A stretch of 64,000 nucleotides of DNA from Magnetococcales bacterium HCHbin5 (GTDB taxonomy: Bacteria; Pseudomonadota; Magnetococcia; Magnetococcales; Magnetaquicoccaceae). The notes under the pieces are model-generated. The model was not told where the DNA came from. It saw only the letters and a program-made list of their open reading frames with translations, and made no database searches. Of this stretch, positions 17,824 to 29,725 are shown piece by piece. A program made the position numbers and the translations under genes. The stretch spans positions 62,001-126,000 of the forward strand of contig PEAG01000001.1 in the NCBI GenBank assembly GCA_002753505.1, read 5' to 3'. Positions within the stretch are counted from its first letter, which is position 1, and every line of letters starts with the position of its first letter.

Positions 17824-18495
17824 TTATTCAAAGCGTCCGGTGGAGATAAACTGGTAAACCATCCGGCTGGCCGTCTCGGAAAAAAGCAGCCCCATATGCA
17901 CAACCGGCAAAACCCGGTGCGCCGTGGCTCCGTCCAGGTAGGTTTCGGAGACGGCTATGGTGCCGTCGTTGGCCTCCCCTATACCCCAGAGCTTGCGCCC
18001 CACCCCCAACAGGGAACGATTGCCGGCCAAAATGCCAATCTCCCGCCCCGGCGGGGCGGAGGTCAAACCGCCCCCTCCCAGGGCACCGCTGAGACTCCGG
18101 CCCAGAATGACACGTCCCCAACTCCACTGGGCTATCTTTTTGGCCGCCACATTGCCCCGAAACGGTGTGCCCATGGCAACCATGCGGCCAATGCGGGCCT
18201 GCGGATAGCGATGCAACATTTCCAGCGCAACCATTCCCCCCAAACTGTGGCAGACCAGGTGAGGTTGGCCCGAGGGCGCGTTGCACATCTGGGGGCCAAA
18301 GTGCTGCTCCAGAAACTGCCACAGCTGCTGACTGCTCTCCGCCACACTGGCATGAACCGTGTGATACCGAAAGGGCAACGTCTGGTATCCCCACTGCCGT
18401 AAACGCTGGGCCAACCATCGCATCTCGGTGCCATTCATCCAAAGACCATGCACCAATACCACCGTTGCCTGTGGGTCCGAGTGACCGTTATGCAT
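17824..18495 (-). CDS. Alpha/beta-fold hydrolase (PGAP1/lipase-like)
   Basis: A 223-residue alpha/beta hydrolase. The oxyanion-hole region reads VVLVHGLWMNG near residue 15. The nucleophile elbow is CHSLGG (a GxSxG variant with Cys first) around residue 83, followed by MVALEMLHRYP. The catalytic His is probably in LPVVHMGLLFS near residue 205, and an acidic residue in NDGTIAVSETY would complete the triad. There is no signal peptide, so a cytoplasmic esterase or lipase is likely; the substrate cannot be predicted. It lies upstream of the TPR-CHAT gene on the same strand, about 100 bases away, so they may share a transcript. Confidence 0.82.
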   Translation of the reverse strand: MHNGHSDPQATVVLVHGLWMNGTEMRWLAQRLRQWGYQTLPFRYHTVHASVAESSQQLWQFLEQHFGPQMCNAPSGQPHLVCHSLGGMVALEMLHRYPQARIGRMVAMGTPFRGNVAAKKIAQWSWGRVILGRSLSGALGGGGLTSAPPGREIGILAGNRSLLGVGRKLWGIGEANDGTIAVSETYLDGATAHRVLPVVHMGLLFSETASRMVYQFISTGRFE

Positions 18496-18723
18496 CCTCT
18501 TCCCTCACCTGTTACCGTCAATTCACAAAGCGCATTACTATGGAAGAACTCACCCAGAAGAACAAGTGATCTTGATCAGGGGATGAGCGGATGGATTTTG
18601 GTGGACCAGGCCCCTTTTTTGTTGTATGGAGTGTGGAAACGGGAAAATTTGTAAAAATCCCTTTGCAACTGGAACAGGGGAACCCCATACTCAACTCCCT
18701 TGTCCGACTGAGAGTGGGATGTG

Positions 18724-19443
18724 ATGAGTGGCAACGCAATGGACTCCAGGCAGGGCTTGATTACCCTGCAAGGCAAAGAGCTTCCCTATCAGTTGGTGCG
18801 TGTGCGGAGCCGAAAACGGGTGAGCCTGCTGGTGAATGGCGAGGGGTTGCTCCAGGTGCGCACCCCCTGGCGCACACCGCTGCGCCAGGTTGAACAGCTT
18901 GTTTGTGACCATGAAACCTGGATCCTGCAACAACTCTCACAGGTGCAACAGACCAACGCCGCCCAGTCCACTTTACCGGAAGGGCATCCGTTGCCCTTGC
19001 TGGACGGCTTCGTGCAGTTGCGCTATGGCACCGAACAGATCAGACCCATTATTCGGGAGGATAACCAGCTATGGGTTGCGGCGCGTTATCAGGAACGCTC
19101 AGTGCTGACGGCACTGCTGGAGCAGTGGTACCGGGCCGAGGCCCGCCGTTATCTGCCCCTGCGTTTACAGCTCTGGTCGGACCAGATGCAGATCCCCTAC
19201 GCGCGTCTCACCGTTCGCAGTCAAAAAAGCCGCTGGGGCAGCTGTTCCTCCCGCAAGACCATCAGCCTGAATTGGCGTCTGGTTTGCCTGCCCGTCCGGG
19301 TGGGGGATTATGTCATGGTGCATGAACTCTCTCACCTGCGCCATATGAATCATTCGCCGGATTTCTGGGGCCTGGTGGCCCGTTATCTGCCGGAATATGT
19401 GGCCTGTCGGCAACAGTTGCGGCTGTTTTTGTCTCCCTGGTAA
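18724..19443 (+). CDS. YgjP/SprT-like zinc metallopeptidase (DUF45, M48-type)
   Basis: A 239-residue protein of the YgjP-like (DUF45) family. The metal site is VHELSHLRHMNHSPDFW: the HExxH pair plus a more distal His. The upstream family motif QKSRWGSCSSRKTISLNWRL is complete. The N-terminal 90 residues form the usual beta-rich part (YQLVRVRSRKRVSLLV, then TPWRTPLRQVEQLV). ATG at 18724 follows a GTG in the same frame. The biological role of the family is poorly known. It is divergent from the hydrolase gene and precedes glnS by 40 bases. Confidence 0.85.
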   Translation: MSGNAMDSRQGLITLQGKELPYQLVRVRSRKRVSLLVNGEGLLQVRTPWRTPLRQVEQLVCDHETWILQQLSQVQQTNAAQSTLPEGHPLPLLDGFVQLRYGTEQIRPIIREDNQLWVAARYQERSVLTALLEQWYRAEARRYLPLRLQLWSDQMQIPYARLTVRSQKSRWGSCSSRKTISLNWRLVCLPVRVGDYVMVHELSHLRHMNHSPDFWGLVARYLPEYVACRQQLRLFLSPW

Positions 19444-19483
19444 CTCTCCATCGCATTGCAATTGGTAAAGGTGTTTGCTTGAT

Positions 19484-21187
19484 ATGTCCAGAAGTGAAGA
19501 GTCTCCCCCCATTGATTTTATTCGTCAAATTGTAGCCGCTGACCGCCTAGCCGGCAAAAATGATGGACGGGTCGTTACCCGCTTTCCACCCGAACCCAAT
19601 GGCTTTCTGCATATTGGCCACGCCAAATCCATCTGCCTGAATTTTGGCGTGGCCGCTGAAAACCCCGCAGGTCGCTGCAATCTGCGCTTTGATGATACCA
19701 ATCCCCTGAAAGAGGAGGAGCTCTATATCCAGTCCATCCAGACGGATGTGCGCTGGCTGGGGTTTGATTGGGAAGACCGGCTTTATTATGCCTCCGGTTA
19801 TTTTGAACAGCTCTATCAACTGGCAGAGCAGTTGATAGAGGCGGGACATGCCTATGTCTGCAGCCTGAGTGCGGAGGCGTTGCGGGAATATCGAGGCACC
19901 CTGACACAACCGGGTCGGGAGAGCCCTTACCGCAACCGTTCCGTTGCGGACAACCTGGACCTGTTCCGCCGCATGCGACGGGGAGAGTTTCCCGATGGCA
20001 GCCACATTTTGCGGGCCAAAATTGATATGGCCTCCCCCAACATCAACATGCGGGATCCCACCCTTTATCGCATCCTGCATGCGCACCATCATCAAACCGG
20101 TGATCAATGGCCGATCTATCCCACCTACGACTATGCCCACTGCCTGTGTGATGCGTTGGAGGGGATTACCCACTCCCTCTGTACGCTGGAGTTTGAGGAT
20201 CATCGTCCCCTCTACGACTGGATTGTGGATCGTCTGCAGGGCTCATTGGGGAACCATCCGCAACAGATTGAATTTTCTCGTTTGTCGCTGGAATATACGG
20301 TGGTGAGCAAGCGGAAACTGAACACCCTGGTCAAGTCCGGCATTGTCGACGGCTGGGATGATCCCCGCATGCCCACCCTGTCGGGGTTGCGGCGTCGTGG
20401 CTATACCCCTGCGGCTATTCGTACCTTTTGTCAGCGTATCGGCATCTCCAAAACTCCCAACAATGTTGAGCTGGCCCTGTTGGAGAGTTGTCTGCGGGAG
20501 GATCTGGACAAACAGGCTCCTCGCGCCATGGCGGTCCTGAATCCGTTGCGGGTGGTGATCACCACGGTTCCCGAGGGGCAGGTGGAGGCGTTGAGTGCGG
20601 CCAACCATCCCCAGAATCCGGAGATGGGGCTGCGCAGCCTCCATTGGAGCCGGGAAATTTTTATCGAACGGGAGGATTTTTGCGAAGATCCGCCCAAGCA
20701 GTTCAAGCGGTTGGTACCCGGCGGGGAGGTGCGTCTGCGGCAGGCCTATGTGATCCGTTGTGACCAGGTGGTGAAGGATCCCCAGAGCGGTGAGATTGTG
20801 GCGTTGCACTGCTCCCATGATCCGGCCACTCTGCACGCCAATCCACCGGACCGCAAGGTCAAGGGGGTGATTCACTGGGTCTCGGCGGCCCACTCTCACC
20901 CCGTGGAGGTGCGGAGTTATGAGACCCTGTTTACGGTACCGCACCCGGATGAGGCCTGGCAGGGGGATAACTTTGCTGAATGGATCAATCCGAACTCCCT
21001 TACCGTCCTGACCGACTGTCGGGTGGAGGAGAGCCTTAAGGATGCACCGCCGGGCAGCATTTTTCAGTTTGAACGGTTGGGTTATTTTTGTGTGGACAGT
21101 AAACCGACCCAGGGGATACCGGTCTTTAACCGCACGGTAGGGTTGCGGGACACCTGGGCCAAGCAACAACAGGAACCGAAGGGGTGA
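19484..21187 (+). CDS. glnS: Glutaminyl-tRNA synthetase
   Basis: Class I aminoacyl-tRNA synthetase, 567 residues, charging tRNA-Gln directly. The class signature [20 protein letters not shown] occurs near residue 40 and the KMSKS-type loop reads [11 protein letters not shown] near 270. The glutamine pocket region [19 protein letters not shown] and the C-terminal beta-barrel anticodon-binding domains (from about 340) are present, so it is a GlnRS rather than a discriminating or bacterial GluRS. ATG at 19484 ([16 protein letters not shown]) is taken over an upstream TTG in frame. Its presence implies that this organism need not rely on the GatCAB route for Gln-tRNA. Confidence 0.96.
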   Translation: MSRSEESPPIDFIRQIVAADRLAGKNDGRVVTRFPPEPNGFLHIGHAKSICLNFGVAAENPAGRCNLRFDDTNPLKEEELYIQSIQTDVRWLGFDWEDRLYYASGYFEQLYQLAEQLIEAGHAYVCSLSAEALREYRGTLTQPGRESPYRNRSVADNLDLFRRMRRGEFPDGSHILRAKIDMASPNINMRDPTLYRILHAHHHQTGDQWPIYPTYDYAHCLCDALEGITHSLCTLEFEDHRPLYDWIVDRLQGSLGNHPQQIEFSRLSLEYTVVSKRKLNTLVKSGIVDGWDDPRMPTLSGLRRRGYTPAAIRTFCQRIGISKTPNNVELALLESCLREDLDKQAPRAMAVLNPLRVVITTVPEGQVEALSAANHPQNPEMGLRSLHWSREIFIEREDFCEDPPKQFKRLVPGGEVRLRQAYVIRCDQVVKDPQSGEIVALHCSHDPATLHANPPDRKVKGVIHWVSAAHSHPVEVRSYETLFTVPHPDEAWQGDNFAEWINPNSLTVLTDCRVEESLKDAPPGSIFQFERLGYFCVDSKPTQGIPVFNRTVGLRDTWAKQQQEPKG

Positions 21188-21297
21188 CAATATTCCAACG
21201 GTCCGGGAGTCGGCCTGTCCCATCAGCCCGGTGGAACCAGCAGAGCCAAAATCGGTTTGGTTCGTGGCGTTTGGATAACGCATAGGGGAGCCATACA

Positions 21298-24285
21298 ATG
21301 GGATTTTTTAGTTTTCTGTTCAAAAGCAAGAAGGTTGAACCGGTCAAGCAGGCAGATAAACTGGAGAATGCTGAAACCCAGTTCAAATTGGGTATGATGT
21401 TTAGCCAAGGCCAGGGGGTTCCCCAGAACGACCTGGAGGCCATCAAATGGTTTCGGAAGGCGGCAGAACAGGGGCACCCCGTCGCCCAGGTAAAACTCGG
21501 GGTGATGTTCAGTCAAGGCCAGGGCGTGGACCAGGATAGCCGGGAGGCGATGCGTTGGTTCCAAAAGGCGGCGCAACAGGGGAATGTCTGGGGCCAGTTC
21601 AATATTGGGGTGATGTACGAGAAGGGCCAGGGGGTTGAGCAATCCCATGAAGAGGCGGCCCAATGGTATGCCAAAGCGGCGGAACAAGGGTGTGTGGAGG
21701 CCCAGTTTTTGTTGGGCTTGGGCTATGCACTGGGGCAGGGCGTGCCGCAAGAGGATGTGACGGCGGTCAAATGGTATCGTGCGGCGGCCGAACAGGGGGA
21801 TGCCAATGCCCAGTACAACCTGGGCCTGATGTACCAGCAAGGCAGAGGGGTTGCCCAGGATGACAATGAGGCGGCCCGTTGGTGTCGCAAGGCGGCCGAA
21901 CAGGGGCTGGCAGAGGGACAATCTGCGCTCGGGCTGATGCATGAATATGGCAAAGGGGTGCCCCAGGACTATTCGGAAGCGGTGCGTTGGTATCGCGCGG
22001 CGGCTGAACAGGGCTATGTCAAAGGCCAGCTCCTGCTGGGCGTGATGTATGAACGGGGCAAAGGGGTGGCACAAGACTTTGCGGAAGCGGTTCGTTGGTT
22101 TCGTCAGGGAGCGGAGGGAGGGGATCCGATTGCCCAACTGACGTTGGGGGTGATGTACGAGCGCGGTAACGGGGTGCCACAGGATATGGCGACCGCACTG
22201 CAGTGGTTTGGAAAATCAGCGGATCATGGCCATGCCAGTGCCCAGTTCAAGCTGGGGGGGCTTTACATGCTGGGCAAGGGGGTAGCCGTTGACTGGACGG
22301 AGGCGGTGCAGTGGTACCGCAAGGCGGCGGAACAGGGCCATGCCAAGGCCCAGTCCAATCTGGGGCTGATGTACAAGTTTGGCAAAGGGGTGGCCCAGGA
22401 TGACCAGGAGGCGGCCCATTGGCTGCTCAAGGCGGCCGAGCAGGGGAACGCGGAGGGGCAATTTTTGCTGGCCGGGCTTTATGAAGCCGGCAACGGGGTC
22501 TCCAAAGACCATAACGAGGCGGTGAACTGGTACCGCAAGGCGGCAGAGCGGGGCCATGCCAAGGCCCAGTCTGCTCTGGGCATGCTGTATGAGTTTGGCA
22601 GAGGCGGGCTTCCCCAGGATCACAAAGAGGCGGTGAGCTGGTACCGCAAGGCGGCGGAACAGGGGGACAGCAAAGGTCAGGTGTTGCTGGGGGTCATGTA
22701 TGAGCGCGGCAAAGGGGTTGCGCAGGAGTATACACAGGCGGTGAGCTGGTACCGCAAGGGGGCCGAACAGGGGGATGCCATCGCGCAACTGACCCTGGGG
22801 ATCATGTACGAGCGGGGCAACGGTGTTGACCAGGATGATGCCACGGCGTTGGAATGGTTTCGTCGATCGGCTGCCCAGGGTCATGCCAGCGCGCAGTTCA
22901 AGTTGGGTGAGATGTACACCCTCGGCAAGGGGGTGGAGATCGACTTTCATGAGGCGGTGAACTGTTACCGCCGGGCAGCGGAGCAGGGCCATGCCAAAGC
23001 CCAGTCCACCCTGGGCATGATGTACAAGCTGGGCAAAGGGGTGGCCCAGGATGAAACAATGGCGGTACACTGGTTTCGCAAGGCGGCGGAGCAGGGGAAT
23101 GCGGAGGGCCAGACCCGTTTGGCGCAGGTGTATGAATCCGGCCAGGGGGTGTTGGCAGATTATCAGCAGGCGGTGGATTGGTATCGCAAGGCGGCGGAAC
23201 AGGGCCATGCCAGCGGGCAGGAACGTCTTTGGCTGCTGTACAAGAGTGGCAAATGTCTACCCAAGGATGACAAAGAGGCACTCAATTGGTTGCGAAAAGC
23301 GGCCGAGCAGGGGGATATAACGGGCCAACGGCGGCTTGGTCTGATGTATGAAAAGGGCCAGGGCGTACCCAAGGATGAGCGTGAGGCGGCGTATTGGTAT
23401 CGCAAGGCGGCGGAACAAGGGGATACGACCGCTTTGCGCTATCTGGGCATGATGTATGAATTTGGCCAGGGTGTTTTCAAAAACGAGAAAGAGGCGGCGA
23501 ACTGGTATCGGCAGGCGGCCATGCAGGGGGATGCTGTTTCCCAGCGCAAACTCGGGTTGATGCACAAAAATGGTCGCGGTCTGCCCAAGGATGAGGTGAA
23601 GGCGGTGGATTGGCTGCAAAAAGCGGCGGCACAGGGCGATGCCATCGGCCAACGCTGCCTGGGGACCATGTACGAATATGGCCAGGGAATTGCCAAGAGT
23701 GATACCGCTGCGGTCGACTGGTATCGGAAAGCGGCCGAGCAGGGGGATGTCATCGGTCAGCGATTCCTGGGGATGATGTACGAGTATGGCCAGGGGGTAA
23801 GCCCGGATGAGACAGAGGCCGCCAACTGGTACCTGAAGGCGGCGGAGCAGGGAGATGCCATTGGCCAGCGACGTTTGGGAATACTGTTCGAGAAAGGCCA
23901 AGGGGTTAACAAGGATGAGGTGCGCGCGGCAAGCTGGTACCTGAAGGCGGCGGAGCAGGAGGACGCAGTCGCCCAGCGAAAATTGGGCCTGCTGTACAAG
24001 AATGGCCGTGGGGTACCCAGGGATGAGCAGGCTGCGGTGAACTGGTTTCGCAAGGCGGCAGAGCAGGGAGACCTGTCGGCACAGATCAACCTGGGGGCAC
24101 TTTACGAGCGTGGGGCAGGGGTTGCGCGGGATTATGTCCGGGCCTACATGTGGTGGAGTCTGGCGGCAGCCCAAAGGGATCCGGATGCCATCCAATATCT
24201 CGAGGAGATTGCCAAAGAGATGACCCCGGCCCAACTGGTTCAGGCACGGGACATGGCCTCCAACTGGAAGTTGACCAACTCATGA
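21298..24285 (+). CDS. Sel1-repeat protein with 26 tandem repeats
   Basis: A 995-residue solenoid of 26 Sel1-like repeats of 36 residues, with the core A-Q-x-x-L-G-x-M-Y-x-x-G-x-G-V and [10 protein letters not shown]. The N-terminus [18 protein letters not shown] lacks a cleavable signal; a short hydrophobic-basic stretch might touch the membrane. The C-terminus ends with a capping unit ([19 protein letters not shown]). Repeats 6-11 and 12-17 match as two six-repeat blocks (21925-22572 and 22573-23223), the second with one extra codon. Sel1 proteins act as scaffolds for protein complexes; the partner here is unknown. AGGGGAG precedes the start. Its stop codon overlaps the convergent kinase stop (TCATGA). 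Confidence 0.93.
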   Translation: MGFFSFLFKSKKVEPVKQADKLENAETQFKLGMMFSQGQGVPQNDLEAIKWFRKAAEQGHPVAQVKLGVMFSQGQGVDQDSREAMRWFQKAAQQGNVWGQFNIGVMYEKGQGVEQSHEEAAQWYAKAAEQGCVEAQFLLGLGYALGQGVPQEDVTAVKWYRAAAEQGDANAQYNLGLMYQQGRGVAQDDNEAARWCRKAAEQGLAEGQSALGLMHEYGKGVPQDYSEAVRWYRAAAEQGYVKGQLLLGVMYERGKGVAQDFAEAVRWFRQGAEGGDPIAQLTLGVMYERGNGVPQDMATALQWFGKSADHGHASAQFKLGGLYMLGKGVAVDWTEAVQWYRKAAEQGHAKAQSNLGLMYKFGKGVAQDDQEAAHWLLKAAEQGNAEGQFLLAGLYEAGNGVSKDHNEAVNWYRKAAERGHAKAQSALGMLYEFGRGGLPQDHKEAVSWYRKAAEQGDSKGQVLLGVMYERGKGVAQEYTQAVSWYRKGAEQGDAIAQLTLGIMYERGNGVDQDDATALEWFRRSAAQGHASAQFKLGEMYTLGKGVEIDFHEAVNCYRRAAEQGHAKAQSTLGMMYKLGKGVAQDETMAVHWFRKAAEQGNAEGQTRLAQVYESGQGVLADYQQAVDWYRKAAEQGHASGQERLWLLYKSGKCLPKDDKEALNWLRKAAEQGDITGQRRLGLMYEKGQGVPKDEREAAYWYRKAAEQGDTTALRYLGMMYEFGQGVFKNEKEAANWYRQAAMQGDAVSQRKLGLMHKNGRGLPKDEVKAVDWLQKAAAQGDAIGQRCLGTMYEYGQGIAKSDTAAVDWYRKAAEQGDVIGQRFLGMMYEYGQGVSPDETEAANWYLKAAEQGDAIGQRRLGILFEKGQGVNKDEVRAASWYLKAAEQEDAVAQRKLGLLYKNGRGVPRDEQAAVNWFRKAAEQGDLSAQINLGALYERGAGVARDYVRAYMWWSLAAAQRDPDAIQYLEEIAKEMTPAQLVQARDMASNWKLTNS

Positions 24286-27057
24286 CGGGTTGTCATGGGG
24301 GGGCGGTTGTTCAGCACGCCAAAGCGTATCGATGGCAGCCAACACCTGCCTGGCGGTGGCAAAATCAAACTGCTCAAGGGCTGCTTCCAACTCTGTCATT
24401 TTTTGAGCGGTGGAACTCCCTTGGAGGGATGGCTTGAGGGCAAAAAAACAGGCCAACGCCTTCCCGTTGTTGCTTTGCAGGAGAAAGCCCAACTCGTCGA
24501 TCAACTCCCGTGTTCTTGCCGGTGTTGCAGCGACCGCATCGGATGATTTTGTCTCCCGCTCCAGTCGTTCCAGTCTCTGTTCCTGTTCGATCTTCTGTAT
24601 TGTTTCCAACAGAGGCGTCAGGACCTGCTCCATATGGTCCAGCATCTGCGGCCAAATCTCTTTCTGATTGTTCTTGATGGCCTCTTCAAGGAGAGTCGCT
24701 GCTCTGTGGAGTTCCAATGCGGAAATGTTCCCCGCTACGCCTTTGATCGAGTGCAGCAAACTTTTGGCAGTCAGCAAGTCATCCTGCCGTTTTCCAGATA
24801 ACGATGTGCGAACTTTGTCGGCAGACGAAGCAAAATGGCGACCGGATTCCAGCAGGAGAGAACGAAACAGATCATGATTGCCTCCCAGACGTTCCAATCC
24901 TGCCATTACGTCAATACCAGGCAAAGAGAGTGGCAATTTCCAGCCATTCGGGTCCATCGGCATCCTCTCCTGGGTGGGTACATGGACTGGCCCGGGCCGC
25001 TTTCCCGGCTGAATCCACCGCAGTAGTGCTGCATAAAGCTGTTTACGGTCGATTGGCTTGGTGATGTGGTCGTTCATACCCTGGGAGAGAGATTTTTGCC
25101 GATCTCCATCCATGGCATGGGCCGTCATGGCAACGATAGGCAGGTCGTTAAAACGGTTATTGCCCCGCATCTGGCGGGTTGCCGCATAGCCATCCATGAC
25201 AGGCATCTGAATGTCCATGAAGACCAGATCAAACGGCATGTCCAGTGCCATCCGGGTCGCCTCCAGCCCATTGTTGGCTACCGTTACCCGCAATCCCACC
25301 TGTTCCAGCATCTCCCGGGCGACCTGCTGATTGATCAGGTTGTCTTCCACCAGTAAAATCCGGGCACCGCCAATCTGCTCGACAACCGCTCTATGATCGA
25401 TACCAGGCAGCTCTGCGCCTGCATCCCGGACAACGTTTTCCCCCAGTACATTCACAATGGCATCAAACAGGCGGGAACGGGTAATGGGCTTGCTGAGAAA
25501 GGTGGTTATCCCCGCCTGTCTGGCTTGTGGTACCAGATCCTCTTCCCGTGCAAAAGCGGATAACAGGATTATCTTTGGAGCCGTGTTCTGTTTCAGCTGC
25601 GAGGAGTAGTCCGTAATCTGTTGAGCGGTTTCAATACCATTCAGTTCCGGCATCCGATAGTCCAACAGCACCAGCGGATAGGGAGTGCCCGCATCGATCG
25701 CCCTGGCCATTTCCGTCACCGCCTCAGCTCCGGTTGTTACCAGGACGGGCTGAAAGCTGAAGGAGCGCAACATGATATTAAAAATTTCCAGCGCAATGGT
25801 GTTGTCATCAACGACCAACACGGGTAGGCCTTTCAACGAAACAGGGGGTGTGATGCGGAGTTGTTCCGATTTTGGTCGTTTCTTGAAGGCAGCGGTGAAC
25901 CCAAACAGTGAACCGCACCCCGGCTCGCTCTCCACCCATATCCTTCCCCCCATCAACTCAACCAGTCGTTTACAGATGGAGAGCCCCAATCCGGTGCCAC
26001 CATATTGACGGGTTGTGGAGTTGTCGGCTTGGACAAAGGGCATGAACAGGCCATCCATTTGCGCCCGCGTCATCCCAATACCGCTGTCCCGTACCGTGAA
26101 TATCAGTACGACAAGATCATCATTTTCTGTTAGTTGCTGAGCGGTTGTGGTGTCAGATCGATTCTGTTCCACAGTAAGCCAAACCTGTACTGTCCCATGT
26201 TCAGTAAACTTGAGAGCGTTACTGATCAGGTTCATCAACACCTGCTCAAGGCGAAAGGAGTCCCCCCGCAGGGCTGTGGGACAGGTCGGATCCATACCCA
26301 TGACCAGCTCCAGTTTTTTTTCATTGGTCTGTTCCCGGAACATGTCAGCCAAATTTTCACAAACCCGCGTCAGCTCAAAATCGGTGGATTCAAGGCTTAT
26401 CTTGCCCGCTTCAACCTTGGAAAAATCCAGTATATCATTGATGATATGCAACAATGATTTGGATGCGTTGGCAATCTTGGCAAGATAATCACGCAGCTTG
26501 GGCGACATGGAGATGGAGAGTGCCAAATCGGCGAGACCGATAATGGCATTCATGGGTGTACGGATCTCATGGCTCATGTTGGCCAGAAATTCCGATTTGG
26601 CAAGGTTGGCCAACTCCGCGGCATCCTTGGCCATTCCCAGCTCTCTTGCCATGTTTTCCATCTCATCCCGTTGCCGTTTCAGTTCCAGATGGTTTCTCAC
26701 CCTGGCCGCCACAACAGTGGGATGAAACGGCTTGGTGATATAGTCGATGGCTCCAAGGGCCAACCCCTTGGCTTCATCATCGCCTGCATCTCTGGCTGTC
26801 AAAAAAATGATGGGTATCTCATGAGTGTCTGGATCGGCCTTGAGTCGCGAGCAGACCTCGTAACCATCCGGTTCGGGCATCCCAATATCCAACAGGATCA
26901 AGTCAGGTTGGTAAGCCGTGACTGCCTGCAGAGCCTCTTGTCCATCTGTGGCCACCGCCAACTCATAGTCGGAGGCCAGCATGTCCACCAACAGTTGAAT
27001 GTTGCCTGGTGCATCATCCGCAATCAAAATCTTCGGCTTTGCAGATAAACCTGTCAT
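24280..27057 (-). CDS. Soluble hybrid histidine kinase: REC-HisKA-HATPase-REC-REC-Hpt
   Basis: A 925-residue cytoplasmic hybrid kinase with no membrane segment. Order: receiver (KILIADD, phosphoacceptor in [13 protein letters not shown]), coiled linker, HisKA ([20 protein letters not shown]), HATPase ([35 protein letters not shown]), second receiver ([20 protein letters not shown]), third receiver ([30 protein letters not shown]), and an Hpt domain ([12 protein letters not shown]). GGGGAGA lies upstream of the ATG at 27057. It starts 10 bases after the stop of the membrane kinase, so the two are co-transcribed. The N-terminal receiver probably takes input from the partner kinase. No DNA-binding or enzymatic output domain is present. 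Confidence 0.92.
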   Translation of the reverse strand: MTGLSAKPKILIADDAPGNIQLLVDMLASDYELAVATDGQEALQAVTAYQPDLILLDIGMPEPDGYEVCSRLKADPDTHEIPIIFLTARDAGDDEAKGLALGAIDYITKPFHPTVVAARVRNHLELKRQRDEMENMARELGMAKDAAELANLAKSEFLANMSHEIRTPMNAIIGLADLALSISMSPKLRDYLAKIANASKSLLHIINDILDFSKVEAGKISLESTDFELTRVCENLADMFREQTNEKKLELVMGMDPTCPTALRGDSFRLEQVLMNLISNALKFTEHGTVQVWLTVEQNRSDTTTAQQLTENDDLVVLIFTVRDSGIGMTRAQMDGLFMPFVQADNSTTRQYGGTGLGLSICKRLVELMGGRIWVESEPGCGSLFGFTAAFKKRPKSEQLRITPPVSLKGLPVLVVDDNTIALEIFNIMLRSFSFQPVLVTTGAEAVTEMARAIDAGTPYPLVLLDYRMPELNGIETAQQITDYSSQLKQNTAPKIILLSAFAREEDLVPQARQAGITTFLSKPITRSRLFDAIVNVLGENVVRDAGAELPGIDHRAVVEQIGGARILLVEDNLINQQVAREMLEQVGLRVTVANNGLEATRMALDMPFDLVFMDIQMPVMDGYAATRQMRGNNRFNDLPIVAMTAHAMDGDRQKSLSQGMNDHITKPIDRKQLYAALLRWIQPGKRPGPVHVPTQERMPMDPNGWKLPLSLPGIDVMAGLERLGGNHDLFRSLLLESGRHFASSADKVRTSLSGKRQDDLLTAKSLLHSIKGVAGNISALELHRAATLLEEAIKNNQKEIWPQMLDHMEQVLTPLLETIQKIEQEQRLERLERETKSSDAVAATPARTRELIDELGFLLQSNNGKALACFFALKPSLQGSSTAQKMTELEAALEQFDFATARQVLAAIDTLWRAEQPPPHDNPS

Positions 27058-27067
27058 TCTTTCTCCC

Positions 27068-29725
27068 CTACAAAGCAATATTCAACTTTTGGGCGATTGC
27101 CAGCAAGGAAGCATTGGCCTCCTTGAATTTGAACCGTTCAATCTGTTCCGTCATCTGTGTCACCTCTTGATCCAACCCACACTGCAACAACAAGGGCTTG
27201 GCGGCGAGGAAGGCAGCGGTTGACCCGATGCTGAAACGTGACAAATGATCAGACAGCTCCAGCACTACCGATTGCAACACTTTTGGGTCCAGGGGGGGGA
27301 TGGCTTGCGGGGTGTTCCTCTCCTCCTCCGGATTTGTTGCCGTTGTGCTGGCAATAGCGCGCAGAGTAACAATGGTAGTCAATATCTCTCGCAATGTCAC
27401 CTCAAACCGTTCCGTCAAAGCGGGCCACTCGGATTCGCGACCTTGCTCAATGGCCAATTCCAACTGGCGAGCGGCATCCAGCACAACCTCCGCCCCAATA
27501 TTGCCGGCAACCCCTTTGACCTGGTGGACCTTTTTTTTCGCCAGCTCGGGCTTCTGGTTGGCAAAGGCTTCACGTACCTCTGCCGCCACATTGGTGTAGT
27601 CCCGTGCGAAAGTTGCCAATAATTTCATGAACAACGCCTGATTGTTCATCAGCCGGAGTAGTGCGGATGCCCTGTTGAGACCGGGAGTGGCCATCGGATC
27701 TGTCGGGAGTGGTGGTACAGAACCTGGTCTGTACAATAGACGCTCCCGATCAACCGGTTCTCGCCGACCTGGTTTGATATGGGTCATCAGCAGCGAAAAA
27801 AACTGCTCGGGATCAATAGGTTTGCACAGGTGATCCTCCATGCCGGCTGCCAGTGATTTTTCCCGGTCGCTGTTCATGGCGTGGGCGGTCATGGCAATGA
27901 TGGGAAGTCGGGCAAAACGGGGATCTTGCCGAATGGCCCGCGTTGCCTCATATCCGTCCATGACCGGCATCTGGATATCCATCAAGACGGCATCATAATG
28001 GGAGTCCATAACCTTCTGTACCGCCTCTGCCCCATTACCGGCTACATCCACACGGATACCCACCCCTTCCAGCAGCTCTCGGGCTACCTGTTGGTTGATG
28101 GGCATGTCCTCAACCAGCAGGATCCGACTCCCGCCGATATGATGGATAATATTTTCATAATCAATGACGCTTGCAGGCGTCTCAACCCGACCCGAATTGG
28201 AATATTTTCCACAGACAATGGTGAAATGGAAACAGGATCCCTTCCCCGGTACGCTCTCCACCCCAATGCTGCCTCCCATTAAAGCCACCAGGCGTGCACA
28301 GATGGAGAGACCCAGCCCACTGCCACCATATCTTCGGGTGGTGGAGCCATCTGCCTGGACAAAGGGGAGAAACAACCCGCCTATCTGTTCCTGAGACAAA
28401 CCGATGCCGCTGTCGCGCACAGAAAATGCCATGACCGCAAGATCGGGAGGCGGGAGCAGCACCGCCTCTGCTGCGCAGTGGAATGGTGGCTGGGCAGGTT
28501 CCGCTGGCTGAGTCGTAGCAGCCCGGACATGGACACTCCCCTGATCGGTAAATTTGATTGCATTGCCGATCAGGTTCATCAAAATTTGCTCCAGTCGCAA
28601 GACATCCCCGCAGAGTGCCAGGGGACAGTCCTGGGCGAGTTCCAGTATCAATTCAATATTCTTGTCCGCAGCCTGATTGTGGAACAGATCCGACAGGCGA
28701 TCAAAAAGATCATCCAGGTAAAAGGGGGTCCGCTCCAGCGTCAGTTTTCCCGCTTCAATCTTGGAAAAATCCAGTATGTCATTGACAATCCGAAGCAGGG
28801 AAGCGGAGGCCGTGCGCATTTTGGCCAAATAGTCCTGAATCTTGGGATGTGTATTATGCTTGAGTGCCAAATCGTTCAGACCGATGATGGCGTTCATGGG
28901 GGTGCGGATCTCATGGCTCATATTGGCCAGAAAATCGGACTTGGCCCGCGTGGCCCGTTCCAGATCGGCCCGCTGACGGGCCAGATCGGTAGCCATTTGC
29001 TTGACTGTCTGCGCCAATTGACCAATTTCATCCTGGGAGTAAATGCCTATGGGTATGTCAAAACGGCCTTTGCCGATTTCAATGGTTGACAGTCGCAAAG
29101 ATTCAATGGGAATGGCGATCAGCCTCTGCAGTCGGTAGGCCAGGATAAAGGCCAACAACAACGAAAAGGAAAGAATGCCAAGCATCAGCAGTGCATTGGT
29201 GAGCAGCTGGTTTTGCAACTCCGCCAAATCGGAATGAATGACAATGGTGCCCAGTTTTTCCCCATCCAGCAGGACCGTCTGCTGCAGGATCAGGTTATTG
29301 CCCTCGTAAAGGGCGGAGTGTTCCTGGAAACTCGGTGGTTTTATAAGGTTTTCTGTCGCCAATCCAGGGTCAGGTCGGATAAAGGTGGCGAAGGGTTTCC
29401 CGTCATTGGTGAACAGAACGGCTGCATGGATGGATGGATTGACCCTCAGGGCCTCCAAATTTTTCTGGGCTGTCTGTGGATCATTGAATACCATGGCTGC
29501 ACGGCTATTGAAGGCAACAATTTCCATTTGTATGCCAACACTTTTTTCCAGATCTTCCCGCTCTTGTAAATAGGAAACCACAGAAAGGGAGATGGCTGTC
29601 AGTAGCAAGGTTAAACCACTGAGCAATACCATCATGAAAACCATTTTTTTTCTGATGGATAAGTCTATGAATCTCAAGTTTGTGTTCCTATTTGATAACC
29701 TGCCCGATCTGTAATAACGCCGCAT
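27068..29725 (-). CDS. Membrane hybrid histidine kinase: CHASE8-like sensor-HAMP-HisKA-HATPase-REC-Hpt
   Basis: An 885-residue inner-membrane kinase. TM1 is about residues 28-53 ([20 protein letters not shown]). The periplasmic loop (about 54-170) resembles CHASE8: [20 protein letters not shown], then [22 protein letters not shown]2 (about 175-200) leads to HAMP, HisKA ([20 protein letters not shown]), HATPase ([29 protein letters not shown]), a receiver ([30 protein letters not shown]) and Hpt ([14 protein letters not shown]). The start at 29725 overlaps the yfiR-like gene by 38 bases; a later TTG near 29680 is an alternative. CHASE8 is the sensor type of YfiN, which YfiR controls, so the upstream YfiR-like protein is a likely periplasmic regulator. 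Confidence 0.9.
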   Translation of the reverse strand: MRRYYRSGRLSNRNTNLRFIDLSIRKKMVFMMVLLSGLTLLLTAISLSVVSYLQEREDLEKSVGIQMEIVAFNSRAAMVFNDPQTAQKNLEALRVNPSIHAAVLFTNDGKPFATFIRPDPGLATENLIKPPSFQEHSALYEGNNLILQQTVLLDGEKLGTIVIHSDLAELQNQLLTNALLMLGILSFSLLLAFILAYRLQRLIAIPIESLRLSTIEIGKGRFDIPIGIYSQDEIGQLAQTVKQMATDLARQRADLERATRAKSDFLANMSHEIRTPMNAIIGLNDLALKHNTHPKIQDYLAKMRTASASLLRIVNDILDFSKIEAGKLTLERTPFYLDDLFDRLSDLFHNQAADKNIELILELAQDCPLALCGDVLRLEQILMNLIGNAIKFTDQGSVHVRAATTQPAEPAQPPFHCAAEAVLLPPPDLAVMAFSVRDSGIGLSQEQIGGLFLPFVQADGSTTRRYGGSGLGLSICARLVALMGGSIGVESVPGKGSCFHFTIVCGKYSNSGRVETPASVIDYENIIHHIGGSRILLVEDMPINQQVARELLEGVGIRVDVAGNGAEAVQKVMDSHYDAVLMDIQMPVMDGYEATRAIRQDPRFARLPIIAMTAHAMNSDREKSLAAGMEDHLCKPIDPEQFFSLLMTHIKPGRREPVDRERLLYRPGSVPPLPTDPMATPGLNRASALLRLMNNQALFMKLLATFARDYTNVAAEVREAFANQKPELAKKKVHQVKGVAGNIGAEVVLDAARQLELAIEQGRESEWPALTERFEVTLREILTTIVTLRAIASTTATNPEEERNTPQAIPPLDPKVLQSVVLELSDHLSRFSIGSTAAFLAAKPLLLQCGLDQEVTQMTEQIERFKFKEANASLLAIAQKLNIAL

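Noticed and set aside
21370-24200. Regular 108-base periodicity, considered as a repeat array or CRISPR
   Set aside because: The period is 36 codons of Sel1 repeats in frame within one gene; there are no constant repeats with variable spacers.
27531-27538. T8 run in the membrane kinase as another frameshift site
   Set aside because: The frame is open across it and the Hpt motif [12 protein letters not shown] continues correctly.
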